From: Rhodomicrobium sp. R_RK_3
GTDB lineage: Bacteria > Pseudomonadota > Alphaproteobacteria > Rhizobiales > Rhodomicrobiaceae
Assembly (NCBI RefSeq): GCF_002198715.1
Contig: NZ_MWLK01000032.1
Location: 116,063 to 180,062, forward strand
Reading direction: 5' to 3'
Length of the DNA stretch: 64,000 nucleotides
This document shows positions 10,190-19,869 of the stretch, piece after piece (within the stretch, counting starts at the first letter, position 1; each line of letters opens with the position of its first letter). The notes below the pieces were generated by a model that saw nothing but the letters and a program-made list of their open reading frames with translations, ran no database searches and had not been told where the DNA came from. A program made the position numbers and the translations under genes.

Positions 10190-10498
10190 CTAGCCTTTCA
10201 TCAGATTGATGTCGTCGACCGCGATCGAGCCGCGATTGCGGTAATAGACGACGACGATGGCGAGCCCGATGGCCGCTTCCGCCGCCGCGACCGTGAGGAT
10301 CAGCAGGGCGAAAATCTGGCCGGTGAGGTCGCCGAGGAAGGAGGAGAAGGCGACGAGATTGATGTTGACGGCGAGCAGCATCAGCTCGACCGACATCAGG
10401 ATGACGATGACGTTCTTGCGGTTGAGAAAGATGCCGAAGACGCCGATCGTGAACAGGATGGCGGCAAGGCTCAGATAATGCGGCAGTCCGATTTCCAT
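10190..10498 (-). CDS. nuoK: NADH-quinone oxidoreductase subunit K
   Basis: A 102-residue subunit with three transmembrane helices, the bacterial counterpart of mitochondrial ND4L. It has the conserved membrane glutamates: one in [16 protein letters not shown] (helix 2) and one in [11 protein letters not shown] (helix 3). These take part in the proton path near NuoJ and NuoN. Length and position between nuoJ and nuoL are standard, although a family A repeat separates it from nuoJ. Confidence 0.95.
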   Translation of the reverse strand: MEIGLPHYLSLAAILFTIGVFGIFLNRKNVIVILMSVELMLLAVNINLVAFSSFLGDLTGQIFALLILTVAAAEAAIGLAIVVVYYRNRGSIAVDDINLMKG

Positions 10499-10542
10499 TG
10501 TTGCCTTCCGTCGCCGCTAGAGCGTCATCACTTTTTGCTTTC

Positions 10543-10648
10543 GAAATCCCCGCGCTGGCGGGGATCCAGTAATCACAAACTCGAAATTGGCGCTCTGCCC
10601 AACCTCGTATGCTGCGGCGTACTGGGTCCCCGCCTTCGCGGGGATTTC
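10543..10648. repeat. Family A dispersed repeat, copy between nuoJ and nuoK
   Basis: The 106-base element starts GAAATCCCCGCGCTGGCGGGG and ends CCCCGCCTTCGCGGGGATTTC, so its ends form an inverted repeat and each end is itself a hairpin. The interior (CACAAACTCGAAAT, CTCTGCCCAACCTC) matches copies at 17112 (opposite orientation) and 55500. It sits inside the nuo operon and would be transcribed, possibly adjusting expression or stability of flanking messages. Confidence 0.8.
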
Positions 10649-10680
10649 GTCTGAGGGTGGCATTGAACTCATCAATCCGC

Positions 10681-11286
10681 CTATATGCCCCGGCCGGTTT
10701 CGACCTTCTTGATCTCGATCGCGGTGCGGTCGCGCGCGACCTGATCGCCGATATTCTGGCGCTTCACGCCCTCGCGGTGACGCAGGGTTAGGACGATGGC
10801 GCCGATCATCGCGACGAGCAGCACGAGGCCCGACAACTCGAAGAAATAGACGTAGCGCGTATAGAGCACGCGGCCGATGGCCTCGGCATTGGTGACATCG
10901 CCCGGGATGCGCTCGCCAATCCGGAGCGCGCTCTCGGGCGCAATCGTCCAGGCGCTGACGACGAGCAGCAGCTCGGCCAGGAGGATTGCGCCGATCAGGC
11001 CGCCGACCGGCAGGTATTTCGCGTAGCCCGCGCGCAGCTCGGCGAAATCGACGTCGAGCATCATGACGACGAACAGGAACAGCACCGCCACGGCCCCGAC
11101 ATAGACGATCACCAGGATCATGGCGATGAACTCGGCGCCGAGCAGCACGAACAGACCCGCCGCGTTGAAGAACGCCAGGATCAGGAACAGCACGGCATGC
11201 ACCGGATTGCGCACGGTGATGACCATGATCGCCGACGCAATGGTGACGACGGCGAAGATGTAGAAAAATGCGGTCGCGATGGACAT
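10681..11286 (-). CDS. nuoJ: NADH-quinone oxidoreductase subunit J
   Basis: A 201-residue, five-helix membrane subunit of complex I (ND6 counterpart). Typical features are HAVLFLILAFFNAAGLFVLLGAEF, the pi-bulge helix VIVYVGAVAVLFLFVVMMLD, and a C-terminal hydrophilic tail. The ATG at 11286 (MSIATAFFYIF) matches the family start. The upstream in-frame start at 11322 would add 12 polar residues. It is separated from nuoI by the lepB-like gene, unlike the usual nuoI-nuoJ adjacency. Confidence 0.95.
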   Translation of the reverse strand: MSIATAFFYIFAVVTIASAIMVITVRNPVHAVLFLILAFFNAAGLFVLLGAEFIAMILVIVYVGAVAVLFLFVVMMLDVDFAELRAGYAKYLPVGGLIGAILLAELLLVVSAWTIAPESALRIGERIPGDVTNAEAIGRVLYTRYVYFFELSGLVLLVAMIGAIVLTLRHREGVKRQNIGDQVARDRTAIEIKKVETGRGI

Positions 11287-11503
11287 GCTTTGCGTCTTAC
11301 CTGCTTGCTGGCCGCCGCTCAAGCCCTTGAGCGGCGTGACACGTCATCATCATCTGCGCGGGCGGTCTGGCGCTGTTATTTCGCTTATCGCGCGCTACGT
11401 CAAACGCCGCGTCGCGATGGCGGCCGGAATGCTGCCGGGTTAACGGCCCGGCCCGCTCAGTTCAAGAATTTTATCGGCGCCCAAACCCTCCCGCCGCCGC
11501 CCC

Positions 11504-12727
11504 TCAGCGCGGCCTGTGGAAGATCCGGCCCCAGCGGATCGAGGTCGTCCCCGCCTCGTCATGCGAATAGAAGATCACCGAGGCGCGGCCGACAAGGTTT
11601 TCGTAAGGTATCAGGCCGACCTGGGCAAGTCTGGAATCGGTGGAATTGTCGCGATTGTCGCCCATCACGAAATAATGCCCGGCCGGGACTTTAAAAATCT
11701 CGGTATTGTCGAGCGGCGCGGTGTTCGACAATTCGAAGATCTCGTAGGACGCGCCGCCCGGCAGGGTCTCCCGGTAGCGCGTCAACGTGGCGTCCAGCTC
11801 ATCGGGCGCGGCGGGGTGTTCGACGCGCTGGCGCGGCACCGGGCGGCCATTGAGCTGCAAGACGCCCTCCTTCATCGCGATCTCGTCGCCGGGGAGGCCG
11901 ATCACCCGCTTGACGTAATCGACGCTGGTGTCGCGCGGCAGCCGGAAGATGACGATGTCGCCGCGCTTGGGGATGGCGCCCCAGATCCGGCCGGTGATCG
12001 GCACATGGAACGGGAAGGAGAACGGCCCGTAGCCATAGGCGAATTTGTTGGCGAAGAAATAATCGCCGACCAGCATCGTCGGCGCCATCGACAGGCTCGG
12101 GATGTTGAAGGGCTGGAAGCCGAGGCAGCGGAAGATGAACACCGTCAGGAACAGCAGCAGGATGAAGCAGACATTGACGATGCTTTTGATGATGCCGAAT
12201 TCCTGCACCGCGCCGGTCATCCGCACCAGCAGGAACAGGCTCCAGACATTCAGCGCGCCGTCCAGCACCAGGATCTCCGGCCGCTGCCCGAATTCGAGCA
12301 CGCGGTGCGCGTCGAAACTGAAGGCGGCCAATATGGCGAGGCTGAGCAGCAGCGACACCAGGAGCGGCACCTGCGACCAGGCAATCGCCATCCGCAATTC
12401 GCGCTGCGACGCCTTGCCGCCGAGCAGCCGCCCCGGCCAGGCCATGATCGCGGAATAGACGTAGACGCTGAGAATGCCGAGCAGCGGACCGGCTACGCCG
12501 ACCAGCAGCAGCAGGGCCGGCAGCGAAATGCGGGCCGGGTTGAAGCTGCCGGTCGATTCGACCAGCGCATCGCCGACGCCGTAGACGCCGACCACCGCCG
12601 CCAGCAGCAGCACGACCGCCGTTCGCGGCTGGCGCACGATGCGCCGGATGGTGGCCTGTGGGTGGAGCCACAGCGTCAGCCACGGGCTGCGCGCCGACGC
12701 TACCGTGGCCCCAGAATGCTCAACCAT
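11504..12727 (-). CDS. Signal peptidase I with N-terminal Yip1-like membrane domain
   Basis: A 407-residue fusion. Residues about 15-180 form a five-helix domain resembling Yip1/DUF1282 proteins. After a further helix (about 180-200) comes a type I signal peptidase of family S26. Its catalytic Ser213 is in SLSMAPTM, the general base Lys273 in YVKRVIGLPGD, and the box E motif in GHYFVMGDNRDNSTDSR. The peptidase part should cut signal peptides on the periplasmic face. It lies between nuoI and nuoJ on the same strand with gaps of 36 bases (to nuoI) and 217 bases (to nuoJ). The peptidase call is firm. The Yip1 label rests on fold-like hydrophobicity and the HPQATIRRI opening. Whether it is the housekeeping LepB cannot be told from the window. 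Confidence 0.85.
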   Translation of the reverse strand: MVEHSGATVASARSPWLTLWLHPQATIRRIVRQPRTAVVLLLAAVVGVYGVGDALVESTGSFNPARISLPALLLLVGVAGPLLGILSVYVYSAIMAWPGRLLGGKASQRELRMAIAWSQVPLLVSLLLSLAILAAFSFDAHRVLEFGQRPEILVLDGALNVWSLFLLVRMTGAVQEFGIIKSIVNVCFILLLFLTVFIFRCLGFQPFNIPSLSMAPTMLVGDYFFANKFAYGYGPFSFPFHVPITGRIWGAIPKRGDIVIFRLPRDTSVDYVKRVIGLPGDEIAMKEGVLQLNGRPVPRQRVEHPAAPDELDATLTRYRETLPGGASYEIFELSNTAPLDNTEIFKVPAGHYFVMGDNRDNSTDSRLAQVGLIPYENLVGRASVIFYSHDEAGTTSIRWGRIFHRPR

Positions 12728-12763
12728 ATGCTGTCCCCGCCCCTTTCACGATACCGCCGGCGC

Positions 12764-13255
12764 TCAGCGGTAGGGCGCATCCAGCTCGAGATTCTTCGCC
12801 AGAAGCCGCTCCCAGCGGTCGCCATTGGCGAGCAGCTTTTCCTTGTCGTAGAGCAGCTCTTCGCGGGTCTCGGTGGCGAATTCGAAATTCGGCCCCTCGA
12901 CGATGGCATCGACCGGACAGGCTTCCTGGCAATAGCCGCAATAGATGCATTTCACCATGTCGATGTCGTAGCGCGTGGTGCGCCGCGTGCCGTCATTGCG
13001 GCGAGGGCCGGCCTCGATGGTGATGGCCTGGGCGGGGCAGATCGCCTCGCACAGCTTGCAGGCGATGCAGCGCTCGGCCCCGTTCGGATAGCGGCGCAGC
13101 GCGTGCTCACCGCGAAAGCGCGGCGACAGCGGGCCCTTCTCGAAGGGATAGTTCACGGTCGCCTTGGGGCGGAAGAAATATTTCATGCCGAGCCAGAAGG
13201 CCGAGAAGAACTCGGCCAGCATGGCGGATTTGATCGATTGCGCAATTCGGGCCAT
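12764..13255 (-). CDS. nuoI: NADH-quinone oxidoreductase subunit I
   Basis: A 163-residue ferredoxin-like subunit of the complex I peripheral arm. It carries two [4Fe-4S] clusters (N6a, N6b), bound by [12 protein letters not shown] and [16 protein letters not shown]. An N-terminal amphipathic helix ([13 protein letters not shown]) anchors it to the membrane side. The length is normal for alphaproteobacteria. It starts 13 bases after the nuoH stop. Confidence 0.97.
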   Translation of the reverse strand: MARIAQSIKSAMLAEFFSAFWLGMKYFFRPKATVNYPFEKGPLSPRFRGEHALRRYPNGAERCIACKLCEAICPAQAITIEAGPRRNDGTRRTTRYDIDMVKCIYCGYCQEACPVDAIVEGPNFEFATETREELLYDKEKLLANGDRWERLLAKNLELDAPYR

Positions 13256-13268
13256 TTTCGGCTTCCTG

Positions 13269-14291
13269 TCAGGGCGCGAGTTGGAAGATCTGCAGAACGC
13301 CCGCCACGATCACGACCATGGCCAGCGAGATCGGCAGGAAGACTTTCCAGCCCAGACGCATCAACTGGTCATAGCGGTAGCGCGGAACGATCGCCTTCAC
13401 CATCGCGAACATGAAAAAGGCAAAGCAAACTTTTAACAGAAACCAGATCACCCCCGGCACCCAGGTGAAGGGCGCATAGTTCACCGGAGGCAGCCAGCCG
13501 CCGAGAAACAGCACGGTCATCAGGGCGCACATGGTGGTGATGGCCACATATTCGCCGAGCATGAACAGCAGATAGGGCGTCGAGGAATATTCGACCATGA
13601 AGCCGGCGACGAGCTCCGATTCGGCCTCAGGCAGGTCGAACGGCGGCCGGTTGGTCTCCGCCAGCGCCGAGACGAAGAAGATCACGAACATCGGGAACAG
13701 CGGCAGCCAGTACCAGCCGAGCGCGCCGTAAGCGGTGTCCTGCGCCTTGACGATCTCGCTGATGTTCAGCGAGCCGGCGCAGAGCAGCACGGTGATGATG
13801 ACGAAGCCGATGGAGACCTCGTAGGAGACCATCTGCGCCGCCGAGCGCAGCGCGCCCAGGAACGGATATTTCGAGTTCGACGCCCAGCCGCCCATGATGA
13901 CGCCGTAGACGCCGAGCGAGGAGATGGCGAAGATATAGAGGATGCCGACATTGATATTGGCGACCACCCAGCCGTCGTCGAGCGGGATCACCGCCCAGGC
14001 CGACAGCGCCAGCACGGCGGTCACGATGGGCGCCATCAGGAAGACGGTCTTGTCCGCGCCCGCCGGGATCACCGGCTCCTTCAGCACGAATTTCAAAAGG
14101 TCGGCGAAGCTTTGCAGCAGGCCGTAGGCGCCGACGACATTGGGGCCGCGCCGCATCTGCACTGCCGCCCAAATCTTGCGGTCGGCCAGCAGCAGATAGG
14201 CGACGACGAGCAGCACCGAGACCAGGAGGCCCAGGCTCTGCACCAAAATGATGGTCAGCGGGAAGCCGTATGAATTCCAGAACTCAACCAT
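13269..14291 (-). CDS. nuoH: NADH-quinone oxidoreductase subunit H
   Basis: A 340-residue, eight-helix subunit of complex I (ND1 counterpart) that forms part of the quinone chamber and the entry to the proton path. Diagnostic segments are [41 protein letters not shown] and GFMVEYSS. Its start overlaps the end of nuoG by eight bases, consistent with coupled translation. Confidence 0.97.
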   Translation of the reverse strand: MVEFWNSYGFPLTIILVQSLGLLVSVLLVVAYLLLADRKIWAAVQMRRGPNVVGAYGLLQSFADLLKFVLKEPVIPAGADKTVFLMAPIVTAVLALSAWAVIPLDDGWVVANINVGILYIFAISSLGVYGVIMGGWASNSKYPFLGALRSAAQMVSYEVSIGFVIITVLLCAGSLNISEIVKAQDTAYGALGWYWLPLFPMFVIFFVSALAETNRPPFDLPEAESELVAGFMVEYSSTPYLLFMLGEYVAITTMCALMTVLFLGGWLPPVNYAPFTWVPGVIWFLLKVCFAFFMFAMVKAIVPRYRYDQLMRLGWKVFLPISLAMVVIVAGVLQIFQLAP

Positions 14292-16392
14292 CGGTGCCGG
14301 TCGCTCCGTGATCGTCCTCGCGCGCCAGAGCGGAGAGTTCGCTCATGATGCTGGATGCCCGCGCGATGGGGTTGGTCTGATAGAAATCCTCAATGACCGC
14401 GCCGAAGGGGCGATCCTCGAAGGTGGTCTTGCCCGAGGCCAGCGCCGCGACATCGGCGATGTTACCGCGCGCGATGTCGTCCGAGGCGGCGAAATGCGGG
14501 TGCTCGGCATACAGCCTGGCGCGCAATTCGGCGAGGCTGTCGAAAGGCAGCTTGTGGCCCAGCCGCTCCGACAGGGCGCGGATGATGGTCCAATCCTCGC
14601 GCGCATCCCCCGGCGGGAAGACGGCGCGCTGCGCCATCTGCACCCGGCCCTCGGTGTTGACATAGGTGCCGTTTTTCTCGGTGTAGGCGGCGCCGGGCAG
14701 GATGATGTCGGCAAAGCGCGCTCCGCGATCGCCGTGGCTGCCCTGGTAGATGACGAAGGCATCGCCCGTCGCGCTCATGTCGAGTTCGTCGGCGCCGAGC
14801 AGATAGAGCAGCTCGATGTCGCCGTCGCGCGCGCCTTCCAGCATGGCGTCGAGCGCCAGCCCGCCCTCTTGCGGCACGAATCCGAGGTCGAGGCCGCCGA
14901 CCCGGGCCGCCGCATCATGCAGGATGTTGAAGCCGTTCCAGCCCTCTTCCTCGCGCAGCATGCCGAGGTTCTTGGCCGCCTGCGCCGCGAGCGCGATGAT
15001 CGCCGCGTTGTCCGGTCGCGCCAATGCGCCTTGACCGAGAATCAGCATCGGGCGCTTGGCGGCCTTCAGGACGTCGGCGAAAGGATGCTTGCCCGCCGCC
15101 ACATCGGCGAGCGTCTGCGGGCCGGCGCCCAGATAGTCGTAATCATAGGTAAGGTCGCCCGGCTCGCCGATCAGCCCGATCTTCAGCCGGCCGCTGCGCC
15201 AGCCCTTCAGGATGCGCGAATTCAAAACCGCGGCCTCGCGGCGCGGATTGCTGCCGATCAGCAGCAGCGCGTCTGCCTCTTCCAGCCCGGCGATGGTGGA
15301 ATTGAACAGATAGGTCGAGCGGCCCTTGGCGGGATCGAAGCTGGTGCCGTCCTGGCGGCTGTCCAGATGCGGCGAGCCGATCGCGGTGAACAGCGACTTC
15401 AGCGCGAACATCTCCTCGACCGCGACCAGATCGCCCGCGATGGCGCCGATCTTCGAGGGCCCCGCCGCCTCGAAGCGGTCGGCGATCTCGGCAAAGGCCT
15501 CGGCCCAGCTCGCCTCGCGCAGCTTGCCCTCGCGGCGGACATAGGGGCGGTCGAGCCGTCCCCGGCGCAGGCCGTCCCAGACGAAGCGGGCCTTGTCGGA
15601 AATCCACTCCTCGTTCACGCCGTCATGGTTGCGCGGCAGGATGCGCAGGATCTCGCGCCCGCGCGCGTCGAGCCGGATGTTCGAGCCGAGCCCGTCCATG
15701 ACGTCGATCGATTCCGTCTTGCGCAGCTCCCAGGGACGCGCCTTGAACGCATAGGGCTTGGAGGTCAGCGCGCCGACCGGGCAGAGGTCGATGACATTGC
15801 CCGACAGCTCGGAGGTCATGCCGCGCTCGAGATAGGTGGTGATCTCCATGTCCTCGCCGCGCCCGATGGCGCCGAGCTCGGAGACGCCGGCGACCTCGGT
15901 CATGAAGCGGACGCAGCGCGTGCACTGGATACAGCGCGTCATGATGGTCTTGATCAGCGGGCCGATATTCTTGTCCTCGACGGCGCGCTTGTTCTCCTTG
16001 AAGCGCGAGCCGTCGGTGCCGTAGCCCATGGCCTGGTCCTGCAGGTCGCATTCGCCGCCCTGGTCGCAGATCGGACAGTCGAGCGGATGGTTGATGAGCA
16101 GGAACTCCATCACGCCTTCGCGCGCCTTCTTGACCACGGCGCTGTCGGTGCGCACCTGGGGCGGCGAGCCGTCGCGGCCGGGGCGCATGTCGTTGACCGC
16201 CATGTGGCAGGAGGCGACGGGCTTGGGCATCCCCACCACTTCGACGAGGCACATGCGGCAGTTGCCGGCGATCGACAGGCGCTCGTGATAGCAGAAGCGC
16301 GGGATTTCCTCGCCGGCCAGTTCGCACGCCTGCAACAGGTTGAGACCGTCCTCAACCTCGATGGGCTTGTCGTTGATGATCAGTTTTGGCAT
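14284..16392 (-). CDS. nuoG: NADH-quinone oxidoreductase subunit G
   Basis: A 702-residue iron-sulfur subunit of complex I. The N-terminal domain binds a [2Fe-2S] cluster ([15 protein letters not shown]) and a [4Fe-4S] cluster with one histidine ligand ([17 protein letters not shown]). It is followed by another [4Fe-4S] motif (CIQCTRC) and a molybdopterin-oxidoreductase-like domain without cofactor. I chose the ATG at 16392 (MPKLIIND) because homologues start at this ferredoxin-like strand. The longer reading adds 41 unrelated residues. The stop overlaps nuoH by eight bases. Confidence 0.96.
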   Translation of the reverse strand: MPKLIINDKPIEVEDGLNLLQACELAGEEIPRFCYHERLSIAGNCRMCLVEVVGMPKPVASCHMAVNDMRPGRDGSPPQVRTDSAVVKKAREGVMEFLLINHPLDCPICDQGGECDLQDQAMGYGTDGSRFKENKRAVEDKNIGPLIKTIMTRCIQCTRCVRFMTEVAGVSELGAIGRGEDMEITTYLERGMTSELSGNVIDLCPVGALTSKPYAFKARPWELRKTESIDVMDGLGSNIRLDARGREILRILPRNHDGVNEEWISDKARFVWDGLRRGRLDRPYVRREGKLREASWAEAFAEIADRFEAAGPSKIGAIAGDLVAVEEMFALKSLFTAIGSPHLDSRQDGTSFDPAKGRSTYLFNSTIAGLEEADALLLIGSNPRREAAVLNSRILKGWRSGRLKIGLIGEPGDLTYDYDYLGAGPQTLADVAAGKHPFADVLKAAKRPMLILGQGALARPDNAAIIALAAQAAKNLGMLREEEGWNGFNILHDAAARVGGLDLGFVPQEGGLALDAMLEGARDGDIELLYLLGADELDMSATGDAFVIYQGSHGDRGARFADIILPGAAYTEKNGTYVNTEGRVQMAQRAVFPPGDAREDWTIIRALSERLGHKLPFDSLAELRARLYAEHPHFAASDDIARGNIADVAALASGKTTFEDRPFGAVIEDFYQTNPIARASSIMSELSALAREDDHGATGTDG

Positions 16393-16629
16393 GGGCCGCT
16401 TATCTCTCAGATGCCAGTCCCCTGGCAACAGCTTGTATGTCGGGAATGATCGTCGGGCAATACCGGCGGAAGGACGCACCGTCCTTATTTGGCCGGGCCG
16501 TGCGGCGCTGGTCACGGGCGGGGCGCTACCCTGGGCTTTCTACACCATTTCGCGCAGTTCCGCCGAGGAAACGCGAGCGGCAACGCGGGCCCGGACCGCG
16601 TCGCCTCGGCCTTCGAACTCCTATCGTCC

Positions 16630-16869
16630 TCAGTCCCGCGCGACGAGGCGCAGGATCGTTCCCAGAATCGCCGCCGCAGCGCCGGCCCAGAGCACCGCCG
16701 GTTCATAGGGCGGCACCGCGAAGAGCAGCCCGTCCCGCGCGGGGCAAGTTCCCGGCAGATAAAGACAGTCGATCGCCGCCGCCGAGCGGTAGATATACAG
16801 CCACCAGAGCCAAGCCGCGGCCAGCAGCACAAGTCCCAGCGCCGTGAAAAAACGTCCAATTCTGCCCAT
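16630..16869 (-). CDS. Small hypothetical membrane protein between nuoF and nuoG
   Basis: A 79-residue protein with two hydrophobic segments (about residues 6-24, FFTALGLVLLAAAWLWWLYIY, and 53-72). Two cysteines between them (IDCLYLPGTC) could form a periplasmic disulfide. The ATG at 16869 (MGRIGRF) directly precedes the first membrane helix; longer readings add Gly/Ala-rich sequence. It is inserted between nuoF and nuoG on the operon strand. I recognise no family. Its place suggests co-transcription with complex I, but a role in the complex is speculative. Confidence 0.6.
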   Translation of the reverse strand: MGRIGRFFTALGLVLLAAAWLWWLYIYRSAAAIDCLYLPGTCPARDGLLFAVPPYEPAVLWAGAAAAILGTILRLVARD

Positions 16870-17111
16870 GCTCCCACACTCCCCATCGAAAGACGCGCAT
16901 TCGCCACCGCCGGACCTTGGTGCGCCCTTGGCAGCCGCACCAAATCCTCCCAACGGACAATGTGTTTCCTATGATTTTAAACCACTTCCGCCCGTTCGCA
17001 ACCCTGGCTGTGGCGCGTGGGCCACGGCGCCCGATCCCAGCGTGATTCGCGCCACAGTCGGGCACGGACGCCTCAAAATCGGGCGGTCAAAGTCGCTTGG
17101 CCCAGCTTTTC

Positions 17112-17216
17112 GAAATCCCGCGAAAGCGGGTATCCAGTACGCCGCAGCGTAAATGGTTGGGCAGAAAACCAATTCAAGGTTGTGAATACTGGATCCCCGC
17201 CTTCGCGGGATGACGT
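17112..17216. repeat. Family A repeat, inverted copy between nuoF and the small membrane gene
   Basis: It begins GAAATCCCGCGAAAGCGGG and ends GGATCCCCGCCTTCGCGGGA. The interior AATTCAAGGTTGTGAATACTGG runs in the opposite sense to copies at 10543 and 55500. It occupies most of the 398-base gap upstream of the nuoF stop. I see no gene in the rest of that gap. Confidence 0.8.
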
Positions 17217-17267
17217 CTGGGAGTGGATCGGGCGCAAGCCGAGCAGGTGGCGCCGGCAGTTCGGACT

Positions 17268-18563
17268 CTACTCCGCCGCGATCACCCTCGGGCCGCGCAC
17301 AGGGGCCTTGCGCTCTTCCAGCCGTTCCTCGATGACATGGCGGAAATGCCGGATCAAACCCTGGATCGGCCAGGCGGCCGCATCGCCGAGGGCGCAGATG
17401 GTGTGGCCTTCGATCTGCTTGGAGACGTCGAGCAGCATGTCGATCTCGCGCGGCGCGGCCTCGCCCTTGACCATGCGCTCCAGCACGCGCCACATCCAGC
17501 CGGTGCCCTCGCGGCAGGGCGTGCACTGGCCGCAGCTCTCATGCTTGTAGAAATAGGCGATGCGGGCGATGGCCTTGATGATGTCGGTGGACTTGTCCAT
17601 GACGATGACCGCCGCCGTGCCGAGGCCCGACTGCACGTCGCGCAGCGAGTCGAAATCCATCAGCAGATCCTGGCACATCGCGGCGGGCACGCAGGGCACC
17701 GAGGAGCCGCCGGGGATGACGGCCAGCAGATTGTCCCAGCCGCCGCGCACGCCGCCGGCATGCTTGTCGATCAGCTCGCGCAGCGGGATGCCCATTTCCT
17801 CTTCGACATTGCACGGCTCATTCACATGGCCGGAGATGCAGAAGAGCTTGGTTCCGGTATTGTTCGGCCGCCCGAGCGAGGCGAACCAGGGCGCGCCGCG
17901 CCGCAGAATATCGGGCACGACGGCGATGGATTCGACATTGTTGACGGTGGTCGGCGCGCCCCACAGGCCCGCATTGGCCGGGAATGGCGGTTTTAGGCGC
18001 GGCTGGCCCTTCTTGCCCTCGAGGCTTTCCAGCAGCGCGGTTTCCTCGCCGCAAATATAGGCGCCGGCGCCGTGCACCAGATAGACGTCGAAATCCCAGC
18101 CGTGGATGTTGCCCTTGCCGATCAGCTTGGCCTCGTAGGCCTCGTCGATGGCGGCCTGAAGGCGCTCGCGCTCGCGGATATATTCGCCGCGAATGTAGAT
18201 GTAGCAGGCATGGGCGCGCATCGAAAAGCCGGCATAGAGGCAGCCCTCGATCAGGAGCTGCGGATCGTGCCGCATGATCTCGCGGTCCTTGCAGGTGCCC
18301 GGCTCGGACTCATCCGCATTGACGACGAGATAGGAGGGCCGCACGTCGTTCTTCGGCATGAACGACCATTTGAGGCCAGTCGGGAAGCCCGCGCCGCCAC
18401 GTCCGCGCAGGCCCGACGCCTTCACTTCCTCGATGATCCAGTCCTGGCCTTTTTCGATAAAAGCCTTGGTGCCGTCCCAGGCGCCGCGCTTCTGCGCCGC
18501 TTTCAGCCGCCAGTCGAGCTGACCGTAGAGGTTCTTGAAGATGCGGTCCTTGTCGGTGAGCAT
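17268..18563 (-). CDS. nuoF: NADH-quinone oxidoreductase subunit F
   Basis: A 431-residue subunit that binds FMN, NADH and the N3 [4Fe-4S] cluster, and oxidises NADH at the tip of complex I. The FMN/NADH loop is seen as [16 protein letters not shown] and the cluster ligands as [12 protein letters not shown] with a later cysteine near HTICALGD. The ATG at 18563 (MLTDKDRIF) lies two bases after the nuoE stop. The longer reading from 18650 would be inside nuoE. Confidence 0.97.
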   Translation of the reverse strand: MLTDKDRIFKNLYGQLDWRLKAAQKRGAWDGTKAFIEKGQDWIIEEVKASGLRGRGGAGFPTGLKWSFMPKNDVRPSYLVVNADESEPGTCKDREIMRHDPQLLIEGCLYAGFSMRAHACYIYIRGEYIRERERLQAAIDEAYEAKLIGKGNIHGWDFDVYLVHGAGAYICGEETALLESLEGKKGQPRLKPPFPANAGLWGAPTTVNNVESIAVVPDILRRGAPWFASLGRPNNTGTKLFCISGHVNEPCNVEEEMGIPLRELIDKHAGGVRGGWDNLLAVIPGGSSVPCVPAAMCQDLLMDFDSLRDVQSGLGTAAVIVMDKSTDIIKAIARIAYFYKHESCGQCTPCREGTGWMWRVLERMVKGEAAPREIDMLLDVSKQIEGHTICALGDAAAWPIQGLIRHFRHVIEERLEERKAPVRGPRVIAAE

Positions 18564-18564
18564 G

Positions 18565-19164
18565 TCAGCGATCCGTATTGAGCGTACGCAGCCCGCTGGC
18601 GGGCGCGGAGAATTGGCGGTTGATCTGCGGACCCGGCTTGACCGCGACACCGGCCTTCAGCTTCTGCAGCAGGCTGGTGAAGATGTCCGGCGTCAGATCC
18701 TCGAAATAATCCTTGTTGATCTGCACCATCGGCGCGTTCACGCAGGCGCCCAGGCACTCGACTTCCATCCAGGAGAACAGCCCGTCGGCGGTGACTTTCT
18801 TTTCCGGCCCGATCATCTTCTGGCAGATCGCGCGCAGCTCTTCGGAGCCGCGCAGCATGCAAGGCGTCGTGCCGCAAAGCTGGATGAAATATTTGCCGAC
18901 CGGCGACAGGTTGAACATGGTGTAGAAGGTCGCGATCTCGTACACCCTTATATAGGGCATGCCGAGCATCTCCGCCACGGCGCGGATCGCCGGTTCCGGC
19001 AGCCAGCCATCATGCTGTTCCTGGGCGCGCCACAGCAGCGGGATGACCGCCGCCGCCTGCCGGCCTTCGGGATATTTGGCGATCTGCTGCTGCGCCCATT
19101 TCAGGTTCTGGGCGTTGAATTCGAAACTCGCTGGCTGCTCGGGATCGAGACGGCGGACGGACAT
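18565..19164 (-). CDS. nuoE: NADH-quinone oxidoreductase subunit E
   Basis: A 199-residue thioredoxin-fold subunit of the NADH-oxidising module carrying the N1a [2Fe-2S] cluster. The ligands are visible as [10 protein letters not shown] and [11 protein letters not shown]. An N-terminal helical bundle (about residues 10-75) is typical. Start [12 protein letters not shown] at 19164. It abuts nuoF, while the DUF559 gene and two repeat copies separate it from nuoD. Confidence 0.96.
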   Translation of the reverse strand: MSVRRLDPEQPASFEFNAQNLKWAQQQIAKYPEGRQAAAVIPLLWRAQEQHDGWLPEPAIRAVAEMLGMPYIRVYEIATFYTMFNLSPVGKYFIQLCGTTPCMLRGSEELRAICQKMIGPEKKVTADGLFSWMEVECLGACVNAPMVQINKDYFEDLTPDIFTSLLQKLKAGVAVKPGPQINRQFSAPASGLRTLNTDR

Positions 19165-19378
19165 GGACCCACATTCCATTGCTATCGCGCTCGGGCTTGC
19201 TGCCTTCGCGCCGCATTCATCTGACTAGATGCGGAGACCGGACGAGCGCTCCGATTGCCGCAACCTCTTATCATCCCTCCCCCGCGTCAACTGGAAAGAA
19301 GGCCGTTCGCACCCACTCCGGCCTCCGGCGTCGGGATGCCCGGTGTTCGCCCGTCTTGCCGTATCCTCGCCGCTTCGT

Positions 19379-19412
19379 CCCCTCTCCCAGGGGAGAGGGA
19401 CAGGGTGAGGGG
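19379..19412. repeat. Family C half-repeat, left flank of the DUF559 gene
   Basis: CCCCTCTCCCAGGGGAGAGGG followed by ACAGGGTGAGGGG. The reverse complement of the copy at 19772-19808 has the same layout, so the two copies form an inverted pair around the DUF559 gene. This copy ends one base before that gene's stop codon. Confidence 0.8.
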
Positions 19413-19413
19413 T

Positions 19414-19785
19414 TCAGGCGTCGGTTATCTTGGTTCCGCTGATCAGCAGCGACTCTCTTATTCGCTCCAAAACGCCCGCTTCATTCGCCAGCACATCATT
19501 ATTCCAAAACCGCAGCACACTGAAACCCGCCCCTTCCAGAAAGGCCGTCCGGGCCTCGTCGCTTCGGCTTTCCGCATGTTGGCCGCCGTCGAGTTCCAGG
19601 ATCAACCTCGCATCATCACAAAGGAAATCCACGATGAAGCGATCAATCGGCACCTGTCGGGCAAATCTCGCACCGCAAAGCCGCCTGTTACGCAGCTTGG
19701 CCCAAAGCGCGCGCTCGGCATCAGTCTGGTCCCGGCGCAAGCGTCGGGCGGTCTTCGTTCCGAGGCGCACCAACCCCTCACCCAA
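19414..19785 (-). CDS. DUF559 domain protein (Vsr/restriction-endonuclease fold)
   Basis: A 123-residue DUF559 protein, a family with the very-short-patch-repair endonuclease fold. Visible are ARRLRRDQTDAERALW, RRLCGARFARQVPIDRFIVDF and DARLILELDGGQHAE, carrying the D...E-x-D residues expected for metal binding. No ATG is available near the N-terminus. The TTG at 19785 has GGGGAG five bases upstream, and both lie inside the repeat copy at 19772-19808. Downstream TTG and GTG codons at 19773 and 19770 are alternatives. The gene interrupts the nuo operon between nuoD and nuoE. The cellular role of DUF559 proteins is not established. Confidence 0.8.
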   Translation of the reverse strand: MGEGLVRLGTKTARRLRRDQTDAERALWAKLRNRRLCGARFARQVPIDRFIVDFLCDDARLILELDGGQHAESRSDEARTAFLEGAGFSVLRFWNNDVLANEAGVLERIRESLLISGTKITDA

Positions 19786-19808
19786 ACCCTCTCCCCAAGG
19801 GAGAGGGC
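19772..19808. repeat. Family C half-repeat, right flank of the DUF559 gene
   Basis: AACCCCTCACCCAAACCCTC followed by TCCCCAAGGGAGAGGG, the inverted partner of 19379-19412. It overlaps the start of the DUF559 gene and seems to supply its ribosome binding site and start codon. Confidence 0.8.
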
Positions 19809-19869
19809 TTCTTTGCGACAGCTCATCACTCAGCTTCGCTCAGGCCCGGCTTGCGGCAAGTGCGTAAAA

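Noticed and set aside
11516..13414. 632-codon plus-strand frame
   Set aside because: It is antisense to the signal peptidase fusion and nuoI; a shadow frame.
14248..16449. 733-codon plus-strand frame
   Set aside because: It is antisense to nuoG, which carries intact Fe-S motifs; no ribosome site or family features.
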